Assembly: GCF_000473065.1 (NCBI RefSeq)
Contig: NZ_KI421494.1
Span: 1 to 41,154, forward strand
Length of the DNA stretch: 41,154 nucleotides
Direction of reading: 5' to 3'
Origin: Bradyrhizobium sp. WSM1743
GTDB lineage: Bacteria > Pseudomonadota > Alphaproteobacteria > Rhizobiales > Xanthobacteraceae
The notes under the pieces were generated by a model. That model had not been told where the DNA came from. It made no database searches and was given only the letters and a program-made list of their open reading frames with translations. Below are positions 8,572-16,708 of this stretch, piece by piece. Numbering within the stretch: position 1 is the stretch's first letter; each line of letters begins with the position of its first letter. The position numbers and the translations under genes are program-made.

Positions 8572-9531
8572 CTATGCGGTCCTCACCGGTGCGGTGGGCG
8601 CCAGCGCCGCCACGGCATCCGCTATTCCCGCCGCATCTGCATAGGTAACCATGTGACCGGCATCCTCGACCAGATGAAGCAGGGAGCTGGGCAACACCGC
8701 GTGCAGGCGGCGCGACTGGTCGGCCTCGATGAGCCGGTCAGCCTTTCCATGCACGATCCTAACTGGACAGCGGATACCCCGATATTGAAGCCGCAGCTGC
8801 GCAGCAGCTGGAATAAGGAACGCACTCTCCTCGGCGGCCGCCCTCAACTGCTTGGGTCGGAGAGCCAACGAGATCGGAAATTCGTTCTTGAATTCCGGCG
8901 GGATGGCGCGCGGCGCGAACAAGGTGCGCATCAGCTTCGGCATAATGGCGCGCGATATGATCGGCGAGATAGTGTAGCGCATCAGATCGCCGAGCAGCGG
9001 CAGTGCCGGAGCTGACATGAGCCAAAAGTCAGTCCGAGCGGTTGGAAAATAGTAGCCGGACACAAGCACCAGCCCACTCACGGCATAGCCGCTTCGCAGC
9101 GCCAGCGCGATCGCCACCAGCGTTCCCCAGGAGTGGCCAAGCACCACGGGGTTGCGCACCCCAAGCTGATCAAGAGCCTTCGCGAACAAGGCAGCTTGCC
9201 TTGTGGCCGTCCAGATGCGTGTGCGCGGACGGTGGCTGTAGCCAAACCCTGGACGGTCGAAGCAAACGACGCGATAGTTCTGGGCTAGGCGGTCGACCAA
9301 ACCGCTTAGGACGAGATCCTGAACCATGGTGCCATTCCCATGAAACAGGACCACGCAAGGCGCGGCGGCATCGCCCCGTTCGATATGGTGAAGGCGGACG
9401 CCGTCGCAATCGGTAAAGACGCCGATCGGGGGATTGTTTCGCTCCGCTGCCACCTGAAACGCGATGTTGGCGAGGATCAGAACGACAAGTCCGGCCAAAA
9501 CGATCAGCAGCACGGTTTCAGTTGTGGACAT
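8572..9531 (-). CDS. Membrane-anchored alpha/beta hydrolase
   Basis: An intact 319-residue alpha/beta-hydrolase fold protein. Residues ~6-28 are a single hydrophobic helix (LLIVLAGLVVLILANIAF), a membrane anchor or uncleaved signal. The oxyanion region is LFHGNGTM, the nucleophile elbow GHSWG (Ser134), the acid lies in HGKADRLI and the histidine in EDAGHMV. All catalytic residues are present. The substrate cannot be inferred; relatives are esterases, lipases or epoxide/haloalkane-type hydrolases. It stands alone on the minus strand, with codon use like a core chromosomal gene. Confidence 0.88.
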   Translation of the reverse strand: MSTTETVLLIVLAGLVVLILANIAFQVAAERNNPPIGVFTDCDGVRLHHIERGDAAAPCVVLFHGNGTMVQDLVLSGLVDRLAQNYRVVCFDRPGFGYSHRPRTRIWTATRQAALFAKALDQLGVRNPVVLGHSWGTLVAIALALRSGYAVSGLVLVSGYYFPTARTDFWLMSAPALPLLGDLMRYTISPIISRAIMPKLMRTLFAPRAIPPEFKNEFPISLALRPKQLRAAAEESAFLIPAAAQLRLQYRGIRCPVRIVHGKADRLIEADQSRRLHAVLPSSLLHLVEDAGHMVTYADAAGIADAVAALAPTAPVRTA

Positions 9532-9665
9532 GGTGTCAACCTATTCGCCGATGGCAGGCACTGATTCCACTCCCTCGTTGTGAGCCGCGCTCCCCAGCCG
9601 ACAGCAACCAACCGTGATCGGCGCGTGCGTGATCCGAGTTTGCGCCCATCCTTTGCCGCCAGTTA

Positions 9666-10157
9666 TCATCCCGGCAGAGCCGTGAGCTCTCGGGGCGGAT
9701 TGATGCGCCAGAACGGATATGCCGCCAGTTCTTTCGAATGCTGCCCGAACATATCGAACCGCCTGTTTGTAAACTCCGTAATGACGCCGAAAAATTCAGT
9801 TGGTGACCTGATCGACGCAAGTCTGAGGCCGAATTCAAAAGCTAATTGCGCGTTGGCCCCGGCAATCTCAAGAAGCTTCGCTTGATACGCCTGCATGTTT
9901 GCGGTCGCTAAAGCAAAGCCTTTCATTGGATCGCTACCCGTCATTCTCTGACTGAGGTCATCGGGTAAGGCATCCACACGAGGCTCTTTAGGATCATCAT
10001 GAAGCCCAAGAGGCGGCTCAATCGGGACTGCCGCAACAGAGCGAAGTAAATCCTCTTTCTGGCTTCGAACAATGGCCTGCTTGTTCCGTTGGGCCCGCGC
10101 GGCCAATTTAGGATTGCGGGCGCGCTTCAGCGCTGTCGCCGGTTTGCGTTTGCTCAT
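9666..10157 (-). CDS. Phasin-family protein
   Basis: A 163-residue protein. The start at 10157 (MSKRKPATALKRARNPK) is chosen over a longer frame because GGAG lies 8 nt upstream. A basic, Lys/Arg/Ala-rich N-terminus (~40 residues) and a linker precede a phasin domain at about 90-155 (ANMQAYQAKLLEIAGANAQL; LASIRSPTEFFGVITEF; RRFDMFGQHSKELAAY). Phasins coat polyhydroxybutyrate granules, which are abundant in rhizobia, and the basic N-terminus could also bind DNA. A broken phasin relic is present at 24.3 kb. Confidence 0.8.
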   Translation of the reverse strand: MSKRKPATALKRARNPKLAARAQRNKQAIVRSQKEDLLRSVAAVPIEPPLGLHDDPKEPRVDALPDDLSQRMTGSDPMKGFALATANMQAYQAKLLEIAGANAQLAFEFGLRLASIRSPTEFFGVITEFTNRRFDMFGQHSKELAAYPFWRINPPRELTALPG

Positions 10158-10374
10158 CTGACGCTCCAAGAAAATAGGGGGCGACTTCATTTCTGAAGGT
10201 CAACAGGCATTGTGATGAGGCGTTCCAAACCCGTGGATTGTTGGAGCTCCGCATAAACCGAGATCAGTCGCGCGTCCTGCGATGTCGCGATGATTTTAGG
10301 TAGCAACTCCGACCAACAAACGTCTAGCTAGCGATCTTCCAGATCTATGCTCAACGGCGTCAGTTTGAGAACAA

Positions 10375-10674
10375 TCAGCCCTCCGCGCGTTGAGTCTCCA
10401 AAGGACGTTTTATCGCCGACGTTCTCATCACGGACGTCAAGCTGCCGGAGGCATCGACGGATGGTTGATCGCCGAACGTTGCGGAGACTTGAACCGCGTC
10501 GGTTTTAAGCAGTAGCGTGCTGCCTGTGAATGACGGCTCAGGGTCAAACTGCGAAGAACTCAGAATGAGCAAATCTGGTCCGCTCTGCCTCAAAATCCGG
10601 ACCTCCATGACACCAGCCGCGACTTCGCCGATGGGCACATCAGCAGACGCGTCCGAACGGAAAGATGCGGTCAA
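10375..10674 (-). CDS. Hypothetical protein (99 aa)
   Basis: The frame opens at a TTG (10674) and encodes a beta-rich, Ser/Thr-rich protein (MEVRILRQSGPDLLILSSSQ; PSFTGSTLLLKTDAVQVSA). There is no signal peptide, membrane segment or known motif. The composition is protein-like, but the start codon is weak and the family is unknown. It could be a fragment of a longer gene. Confidence 0.3.
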   Translation of the reverse strand: MTASFRSDASADVPIGEVAAGVMEVRILRQSGPDLLILSSSQFDPEPSFTGSTLLLKTDAVQVSATFGDQPSVDASGSLTSVMRTSAIKRPLETQRAEG

Positions 10675-10701
10675 GTAAGCAGCCGCCTACCTGATTGATC
10701 A

Positions 10702-10851
10702 ATGAACAGCGGGGAAATGCGAGAGAGGCTACGGGAATCGGACGCGCTCGTAGAGCACATGCGGCCGATGCTCGCGGGCTAAAACCCGAAAGTGCAAGTC
10801 GCCGCGATTGTCCAGCTTCTCGCTTCATTACCCAGCGGCAAATACCGGTGA
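10702..10851 (+). pseudogene. Small helical protein gene interrupted by an in-frame TAA
   Basis: From the ATG at 10702 the frame reads MNSGEMRERLRESDALVEHM, then RPMLAG, a TAA at 10780-10782, then NPKVQVAAIVQLLASLPSG to a TGA at 10851. The continuation after the stop is the natural sequel of the helix-loop-helix, and a Lys codon (AAA) at the stop position would restore a 49-residue protein. This resembles small conserved rhizobial hypotheticals I recall with the same MLAGKNP-like turn. Function unknown. Confidence 0.35.
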
Positions 10852-10855
10852 CAGT

Positions 10856-11053
10856 CTAAGGCTGCCTCTCGCGCGGCCTTCTGCTCTCAGCGATAGTTAT
10901 TAGGCATACACGACGCCGGCCGTTCGAGCTGGTAATTGCGCTGCTACTAAGTGAGGTCGAAAGCAACGCTGTAATAGCGGGAGGTGTTACGGAGGCGAAC
11001 CTGCCGCAGGATCTTAAAAATTCGCGCCGATCGTCTTCTTCTGAAGAGGACAT
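10856..11053 (-). CDS. Small conserved hypothetical with Tat-like N-terminus (65 aa)
   Basis: ATG at 11053 is preceded by AGGAG at good spacing. The protein begins MSSSEEDDRREFLRSCGRF, then VTPPAITALLSTSLSSSAI: a twin-arginine (RREFL) just before a moderately hydrophobic Ala/Thr/Ser stretch. This pattern is familiar from short alphaproteobacterial proteins with RREFLKTCGRFA-like starts. Whether the Tat-like motif is used for export is doubtful because the hydrophobic segment is short. Function unknown. Confidence 0.6.
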   Translation of the reverse strand: MSSSEEDDRREFLRSCGRFASVTPPAITALLSTSLSSSAITSSNGRRRVCLITIAESRRPRERQP

Positions 11054-11358
11054 GGCGGCTCCTATGATTTTCTCGAAATAATCATTAGTCGATTAGAGAG
11101 TTAAGCAGTTTAATCACGAAATGTTACCAATCCCGTCTCGGTCGCCGGAGCCTTTTTACACGCTCGGCGAGATTTGGACGACGGCTGTCGTGACATCGGA
11201 GACCCGCCGCCGCGCGGGCATTGAAATGTCGCCCGAGGTCGGTGCGGGTCACAAGCGGCCGTCGAAGCGAGCGTGGCCCCGCGTCCGCTCTAGCGACAAT
11301 ATGGGCCATGAGGAGAAGTTGCCGAGCGAGAGCGGCGAAGCCAAACTCGACTGGGATT
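11054..11358. other. Intergenic region
   Basis: Frames on both strands (plus 11121-11375, minus 11124-11483) overlap each other and the kinase end, with no recognised motif. I see no supported gene, promoter or RNA here. Confidence 0.4.
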
Positions 11359-12381
11359 TTATGTCGGAACGGTGATGTCGCAAACAAGCCCTTCCGCGCG
11401 CCAATCAAAGAGCACCTTGCCGCCAAGCGGGCTGATCGTTCCTTCGATGAGGCGACTACCAAAGCCCTTGCGTTCGGGCGCATCTACCCTCGGGCCGCCC
11501 AATTCGGTCCAGCGGAGCATTAGCTGTCCATCCTCGGTGCACGACCACGCCAATCCGATGCGGCCTTTGGCGTTAGATAACGCTCCATACTTGGATGCAT
11601 TGGTTGCTAATTCATGCAAGACCACAGCAATCGCCTGCGCAGCGGTGGGTTCTAACACGGTTTGCAGACCCTCCATCACGATCCGCTTGTCGTGGCCCTC
11701 TTCGAGATAAGGGGCGAGCTCCTGCTTGGCGATCGCCGAGACTTCGGCTCCTATCCAACGCGCTTCAACAAACAGCGAGTGAACATTTGCCATCGCTTGG
11801 ATGCGCCCGCTGATCACTTCCTTGAGGCCCTCGGAGGTGTCGGACTGAGAAAGATTGATGATTGCCTGTACGTTGGCGAGGATGTTCTTGCTTCGGTGCT
11901 CCGCCTCGCGAGCCAGAATACTAATCTGCTCCTGAGTTTGCTTCCGTTCGGTAATATCTCTAGCAATCTTTGATGCGCCAACGACGTTGCCGTTGCCGTC
12001 TTTGACGGGAGAAATGGTCAACGAAACGATGATCGAGCTACCATCCTTCCGTCGCCGAACAGTCTCAAAATGGTCGATGCGCTCACCTCGTCGGATGCGG
12101 GTCAAAATGTCGCGTTCTTCGCTTTGCCGGTCCTCCGGGATCACAAGTGTAATAGGCCGGCCGATCGCCTCAAGGGCCGAGTAGCCGAAGATGCGCTCAG
12201 CCGCCTTGTTCCAGCTTGTGATAATGCCATCTAGATTCTTGCTAACGATCGCATCGTCGCTAGACTCGACTATCGAGGCCAACAGATTGGCCAAGCGTTC
12301 GGCACGTTCCAGAGCCGGCTCGCTGACGAGAGCCTTGTTTTGGAGTCTCGACTCGTTTTTAGGCGCCAATGGAACCCCCAA
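11359..12381 (-). CDS. PAS-domain HWE-family sensor histidine kinase
   Basis: A 340-residue cytoplasmic sensor kinase. Residues ~28-145 are a PAS domain plus PAC motif (VESSDDAIVSKNLDGIITSW; RRKDGSSIIVSLTISPVKDG; DITERKQ). The H-box is EAEHRSKNILANVQAI (His162). The ATPase domain has the N-box HELATNASKYGALS and the diagnostic Trp-x-Glu (RWTELGGP), placing it in the HWE/HisKA_2 group. No membrane helix is seen. Such kinases often act in general stress or light/redox responses in alphaproteobacteria; no partner regulator is adjacent. The start is uncertain: TTG at 12381 is the longest frame, and an internal TTG is possible. Confidence 0.85.
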   Translation of the reverse strand: MGVPLAPKNESRLQNKALVSEPALERAERLANLLASIVESSDDAIVSKNLDGIITSWNKAAERIFGYSALEAIGRPITLVIPEDRQSEERDILTRIRRGERIDHFETVRRRKDGSSIIVSLTISPVKDGNGNVVGASKIARDITERKQTQEQISILAREAEHRSKNILANVQAIINLSQSDTSEGLKEVISGRIQAMANVHSLFVEARWIGAEVSAIAKQELAPYLEEGHDKRIVMEGLQTVLEPTAAQAIAVVLHELATNASKYGALSNAKGRIGLAWSCTEDGQLMLRWTELGGPRVDAPERKGFGSRLIEGTISPLGGKVLFDWRAEGLVCDITVPT

Positions 12382-12569
12382 ATCCAGGTGCTAAGCTATC
12401 GTTGGTGCTCCAATCATAGCATCGAACGCAATGGCCGGAATGTCCCCATTGGGTGCACGAACGACAAAACTCAAGGTGAGCATAATAGGTCCGTTTTCGG
12501 GTGCATAACGACCAGTTGAGCCTGCCAGCCGAGCCATGATTCAAGCCATCCATCGGAAGGGCTCGAATC

Positions 12570-13360
12570 ATGCGCTACGAACTCACGGACTATGAGTGGT
12601 TTGCCATTAAGCCAATGCTGCCGAATAAGTCCCGCGGCGTGCCACGAGTGCGACCGTCGTGTCCTCAATGGCATCTCCTGGGTCTTGCGATCCGGGGCAC
12701 CGTGGCGCGACCTGCCGGAAAGCTTCGGTCCGTACACGACCTGCTACAATCGTTCGTTCGCTGGCGACGGGCGGGCGTGTGGGCCAAGCTCCTGAGCGTA
12801 CTGGGTGGTGCCCATGGTGCTGCCGTGCAGATGATCGATGCGTCCATTGTTCGCGTCCATCAACATGGGGCCTGTATCACAAGAAACCAGCGCCAATCGA
12901 TGAAGGTCACGCGACGGTCTTACAAGCAAAATCCACGCGGTGGTCGATAGCAATGGTCTACCGATAAGGCTTGCGTTGAGCCCCGGCGAGGCGCACGATG
13001 TTCAACTTGCCGGAAAACCGCTATCTCGTCTCAAATCCGGATCAATGCTTCTTGCCGACCGTGGCTATGACGCCGACTGGATTAGGGCGCTTGCCATGAA
13101 AAAGGGCGCGTGGGCCAACATCCCGCCGAAAAGCAATCACAGCGATCCAATCTGCTTTAGCCCGTACCTCTATCGCGCTCGCAACCTCGTGGAACGGTTC
13201 TTCAACAGGATCAAGCAGTGCCGCCGGGTGGCGACGCGCTACGACAGGCTTGCAGGAAACTACCTTGCCTTCGTCCAACTCGCATCTATCCGCCTATGGC
13301 TGGCCGCGCATTATGAGTCCGCGCCCTACGGCATGTTGTTTTTGACTGGAATCGGGATTC
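12570..13360 (+). pseudogene. IS5-family transposase, frameshifted
   Basis: The pieces MRYELTDYEWFAIKPMLPNK, NGISWVLRSGAPWRDLPESF, GAAVQMIDASIVRVHQHGA and ADRGYDADWIRAL ... ERFFNRIKQCRRVATRYD together form an IS5-type DDE transposase, with ADRGYDAD and the ERFFNRIK region carrying catalytic acids. The frame changes at about 12650, 12740 and 12920, so no intact product exists. The last ~25 codons before the stop at 13380 do not look like the usual IS5 C-terminus, suggesting a junction near 13310 with the next element. Confidence 0.85.
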
Positions 13361-13416
13361 CCACCGGGAACGATTTCTGATTCAACCTCCATGCTGGAGG
13401 GCGGAGGCCAGCATGG

Positions 13417-14356
13417 ATGACGCGTCCCTATTGGGAGGACATCCGGGAACGGACCTTGGCTCGCGCTGACCCGGGCGAGACGGTTCGTTCGATCGCAGAG
13501 GCGCTCCAGATCAGCCCCTCCTGCGTGACGAAGTGGAAGAACCTGAGGCGTAATACCGGTGGGCGGGCGCCCGGCCAGATCGGCGGCCACAAGAAGCGGG
13601 TTCTGTCGGATGCCAACGCCGACTGGCTGCGCAAACGCATTCGCTCGGGGCCATTCACCTTGCGCAAGCTGACGCAGGAGCTGGCTGCACGGGGGATCAA
13701 GACAGACGTGCGGGCGGTGTGGACTTTTGTTCACGCCGAGGGGCTCAGCTTCAAAAAAACGCTTCTACCAGCCGAGCAGGATCGCCCAGACGTCGCACGT
13801 AAGCGGATCCGCTGGAAAGCGCATCAAGGCAGGATCGATGTCGCACGGTTGGTTTTTATCGACGAGACGTGGATCAAGACCAATATGGCGCCGCTACGCG
13901 GCTGGGGGCCTTGTGGGCAGCGCCTCCAAGCATCTGCACCTTTCGGCCATTGGAAGACCATGACCTTCATCGCGGCGCTGCGTCATGATCGGATCAGCGC
14001 GCCTTGGGTGATTGATGGTCCAATCAATGGTGAGCTCTTCACGCTGTACGTCGAGAAGGTGTTGGCACCCACCCTCGCGCCGGGCGAGATCGTCGTTCTC
14101 GACAATCTTGGCAGCCACAAGGGCAAAGCGGCTCGCCAAGCTATCCGCGCCAGAGGCGCACCGTATCTTCCTGCCACCCTACAGCCCTGATCTCAACCCG
14201 ATCGAGCAAGTCTTCGCCAAACTCAAACACCTCATGCGAGCTGCCGAGCCTCGTGACGTGGAGGCAACCTGACCGAAGGTTGGTGAACTCCTCGATCTCT
14301 TCTCCGAGGCGGAGTGCACCAACTACTTCAAAAACTCAGGCTATGTTTCCGTATAA
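13417..14356 (+). pseudogene. IS630-family transposase with a frameshift and a nonsense codon
   Basis: The frame from ATG 13417 (MTRPYWEDIRERTLARADPG) carries an N-terminal HTH (IAEALQISPSCVTKWK) and the first two DDE acids in VFIDETWIKTNM and VVLDNLGSHKGKA. Near 14160 a 2-nt loss moves FLPPYSPDLNPIEQVFAKLK, with the last catalytic acid, into another frame. A TGA at 14270-14272 stands where relatives have Trp. Without it the frame runs on to GYVSV and a TAA at 14356. The element immediately follows the IS5 relic. Terminal repeats were not clear, so the IS edges are not given. Confidence 0.9.
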
Positions 14357-14361
14357 AAACA

Positions 14362-14646
14362 TCATGCTCCTAGTTTAGTTTGGAAACGCAGTCGCTGTTG
14401 GAGCTTGCACACGGACGGCGCGCGCCGCTCGCCGTCGAAGGAGAGCGGCAATCGCCCTTCTTGAACCAGGCCCGTTTCTTGAGCCGCTGGTTGGCTGCTT
14501 TCGGGCAACGCTCGCTGTTGCTGATCGCGCTGCTGCTCCTCTGGTAGGCAGCTTCCAGGTTCGGATTGGTCGATCCGGTCTTCCTGCCACCACCGTTCAC
14601 GGAGGTCATCGTAGCCGGCTGGCAGCTTGCGCAAACCGGCGATCAT
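14362..14646 (-). CDS. Unassigned frame overlapping the end of hipA operon 2 (94 aa)
   Basis: Its ATG overlaps the hipA stop in an ATGA arrangement, as in translationally coupled operons. The protein (MIAGLRKLPAGYDDLRERWW; LPEEQQRDQQQRALPESSQP) is rich in Arg, Glu and Gln. An alternative minus-strand frame (14370-14609) covers the same DNA, and the region abuts an IS relic. It may be a third hip-operon gene or chance. I recognise no family. Confidence 0.25.
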   Translation of the reverse strand: MIAGLRKLPAGYDDLRERWWQEDRIDQSEPGSCLPEEQQRDQQQRALPESSQPAAQETGLVQEGRLPLSFDGERRAPSVCKLQQRLRFQTKLGA

Positions 14647-15962
14647 TCACGACTGTTGAGCACAGCCAGCGAACTCACACGGCGCTTCGCGCCATCGGCA
14701 ATCGATATGGCCATCTTCTCCGGAAATCCTTTTGGAAGCGCATTCAGCACCTGATCTATGGCTCTTGCGGCTGTATCGCCGAGCTGCTGGATGACAACCT
14801 TGACTGTTTTGTCGGGTAGACCGCAGCTTTTCGCAGTCTGCACGAAATGTCGGCCGAGAACCGTGTGGACGACGTAATGCCGGTTGCTGCCGATCGCCAT
14901 GGCCAGCTTCATTTGGTTTTGGCTGATCTGTCCAGCGTCCAAGCTCGGTTGGGTCGAAATGATGTCGTAAAGCGGGGCAAGATGAAAACGTCCGCCCGGC
15001 GCCAAATGAATGCTAAAATTCTTCGCGTGGCCATCGGTGGCGGCAAGCAGCCAGAACACGATCTGCGCCTTGAAGAAAATGGCCTGGTCGTCCTCAGGCG
15101 TATCGCTGCCCTTGAGGAAATCCGAGATTTTGCGGATGCCGGGTCCACCATCAGATTCATACTTTCTCGCGGGTGGAACGGACAGCGCCTGGCAGCAGTC
15201 TTCCTGCGGCAGCCGCAACAGGCGGCCGTCGCGCGTCCAGACGCGATCGAACCGCTCAACTGCGAGCACGCGGCGCTCGGCGAAATCGATGATGCTTGAT
15301 TTGGCGACAGGCAAGCCGAGTGCCGCAACCAGCTCAAGGCACAGATGCTCGTTTTCAACGCTGCCGGTCAGGTCGATTCCGTTCGGCAACTTCCCGATCT
15401 GCGGCTTGATGATGTGCGTAGTTGCGGTCGTGCCATGAGGCACGTGCCACTTGTCTTTCCAGTAAAGCAGCGCTGTCTTTTCTTGCGCGCCCGCGAGAGA
15501 AATGCGGAAGTCCTGGTCGGGGCCGATGCCGAGCGGATTGCTGGCAAGATTGCCCAGAATGGCGGCGATCTCCTGATCGCTAGCGGCACGGCCATCAATG
15601 GTGCCGGCGCCCCCGGGTACGGCACCGTCGGGAAGGAATTGCAGCGCGCCGATGCAATCGCGGCCAATTGCGGAGAGCAGGCTGTAAGCGTCGGCGCCAT
15701 CAGCATGCGCGCGTTCGGCGACGCGCCTGCGGATGTCGTCATTGTCGGGCAGAAGATTGTCAAAAACAGCGACGACGGGATCGCCGATATAACGATCCTC
15801 CCGCAATGGCAGCGACACCGAAACGGGGATGGCATTTTCCCACGCGAGCCACTGCTTGTCATACTGGAAATCGATTGCGCCGCTGCTCTCGCGCCGCAGC
15901 CGCCCGACCAGCCGTGCGTTGAGGTAGACGTTGAGCGGCGCGCGGGCAGGACGACGCGCCAT
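14643..15962 (-). CDS. hipA: HipA-like serine/threonine kinase toxin (operon 2)
   Basis: An intact 439-residue HipA protein. An N-terminal couple_hipA domain (LNVYLNARLVGRLRRESSG; AVFDNLLPDNDDIRRRVAER) is followed by SLAGAQEKTALL, THIIKPQIG with the catalytic lysine, the loop AATDGHAKNFSI (Asp, His, Lys-Asn) and LYDI for metal binding. It differs clearly from the operon 1 kinase, so the two are not a recent duplication. The start at 15962 overlaps the hipB stop by 1 nt (TGATG). It is transcribed away from the Wadjet operon. Confidence 0.92.
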   Translation of the reverse strand: MARRPARAPLNVYLNARLVGRLRRESSGAIDFQYDKQWLAWENAIPVSVSLPLREDRYIGDPVVAVFDNLLPDNDDIRRRVAERAHADGADAYSLLSAIGRDCIGALQFLPDGAVPGGAGTIDGRAASDQEIAAILGNLASNPLGIGPDQDFRISLAGAQEKTALLYWKDKWHVPHGTTATTHIIKPQIGKLPNGIDLTGSVENEHLCLELVAALGLPVAKSSIIDFAERRVLAVERFDRVWTRDGRLLRLPQEDCCQALSVPPARKYESDGGPGIRKISDFLKGSDTPEDDQAIFFKAQIVFWLLAATDGHAKNFSIHLAPGGRFHLAPLYDIISTQPSLDAGQISQNQMKLAMAIGSNRHYVVHTVLGRHFVQTAKSCGLPDKTVKVVIQQLGDTAARAIDQVLNALPKGFPEKMAISIADGAKRRVSSLAVLNSRE

Positions 15963-16213
15963 CAGAACAGATCCTCAATCGCTTCAGCCGTCAATTTGGT
16001 GCGCGGCCGGATGACCAGCTCGAGGTCAAGCGCGGCCAGCGCATCCATTAAGATGCGCAGCTGCGTTGCGGGTTCGCCGGCCTCCAGCTTCGAGACCGTC
16101 GCTTGACGCGCATGCATCTTCTCACCGAGGCCAGCCTGGGTGAGCTTCTTCTGCCGCCGGTAGCGCCTGATCCCGGCGCCAATCTGTTGGGGGGTGCGGG
16201 CAATCGTATCCAT
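15962..16213 (-). CDS. hipB: HipB-like antitoxin, XRE-family repressor (operon 2)
   Basis: An 83-residue single-domain XRE protein with a canonical helix-turn-helix (GAGIRRYRRQKKLTQAGLGE; ARQATVSKLEAGEPATQLRI) and the typical HipB C-terminal beta strand (LDLELVIRPRT). It lacks the extensions of the operon 1 HipB. It is the first gene of the minus-strand hipBA pair, 10 bp downstream of four regularly spaced operators, and should autorepress through them while neutralising HipA. Confidence 0.9.
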   Translation of the reverse strand: MDTIARTPQQIGAGIRRYRRQKKLTQAGLGEKMHARQATVSKLEAGEPATQLRILMDALAALDLELVIRPRTKLTAEAIEDLF

Positions 16214-16222
16214 AAAGCTACC

Positions 16223-16319
16223 ATACGCGAATGCGTATACATCGTCAATATACGCGATCGCGAATATCTCGCGGTTATACGTTTTCGCGTATATTTATGC
16301 ATAATACGCAGTTGCGTAT
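16223..16319. promoter_or_regulatory. Four palindromic operators at exact 27-bp spacing upstream of hipBA operon 2
   Basis: Sites of the form ATACGC-N4-GCGTAT occur at 16223-16238 (perfect), 16250-16265 (one arm GCGAAT), 16277-16292 (one arm ATACGT) and 16304-16319 (perfect). Start-to-start distance is exactly 27 bp in all three steps. They precede the hipB start at 16213 and are very probably HipB dimer sites, comparable to the multiple operators of E. coli hipBA. They differ completely from the operon 1 sites. Confidence 0.88.
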
Positions 16320-16556
16320 AAGGCCCCGCGATCCCACTGCCTCTCTTATTGAAATTACCAAAAAACCTAAGCTGATGATCGCTGTAGAGCTGGTAGCTCG
16401 AATCTGCCGGTGAGCGAGAGAGCCTCCGCGACATGTCGAACGTTCGTATCACTATCGTGCCAAGCAACTCCTTGTATCCATTTTGTCGCAATAGTCACCA
16501 CAACAAATTCAATGACTTGAGGCTGGATTATTCCGTATCTAAGACCGGATACTAGC

Positions 16557-16578
16557 TTCCGATCGGACTTTTGGAGCC
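16557..16578 (+). promoter_or_regulatory. Copy of the hipBA operon 1 operator upstream of jetA
   Basis: TTCCGATCGGACTTTTGGAG plus CC matches the first hipBA 1 repeat with its flank (TTCCCGATCGGTAACTTTTG then GAGCC, 6145-6169) apart from three missing bases. It keeps the CCGATCGG core and the downstream ACTTTTGGAGCC. It lies 130 bp before jetA and 10 kb away from the operon 1 array. Confidence 0.65.
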
Positions 16579-16661
16579 TCGACAGCGATTGAGCTGGAAA
16601 ACTATACTAGAACATACTAAGAACGGATCTTCTGGTTGTATTTTCAAGGCCCACTCTCAAT

Positions 16662-16673
16662 AACAATATTGTT
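16662..16673. promoter_or_regulatory. Perfect 12-bp palindrome before jetA
   Basis: AACAATATTGTT is a perfect palindrome centred about 41 bp upstream of the jetA start. This is a plausible position for a repressor operator overlapping the promoter. No regulator can be assigned from sequence. Confidence 0.4.
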
Positions 16674-16708
16674 CGGCACATCACGCGTTTAGCGTCGCCA
16701 ACTCAAGG

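Larger units (their letters stand above)
16320..16708. other. AT-rich divergent intergenic region between hipBA 2 and jetABCD
   Basis: No gene is seen. The stretch is visibly richer in A/T than its flanks and should hold the jetA promoter. Two candidate regulatory sites in it are listed separately (16557-16578 and 16662-16673). No clear -35/-10 pair could be fixed by eye. Confidence 0.5.

Noticed and set aside
14357..14642. Attempt to find the right terminal repeat of the IS630 element
   Set aside because: No stretch complementary to the left flank (13340-13416) could be found, so IS boundaries were not claimed.
16223..16319. CRISPR array or plasmid iterons
   Set aside because: The 27-bp period is regular, but the units are dyad-symmetric 16-mers immediately upstream of an XRE repressor gene, and no replication gene or cas gene is present.
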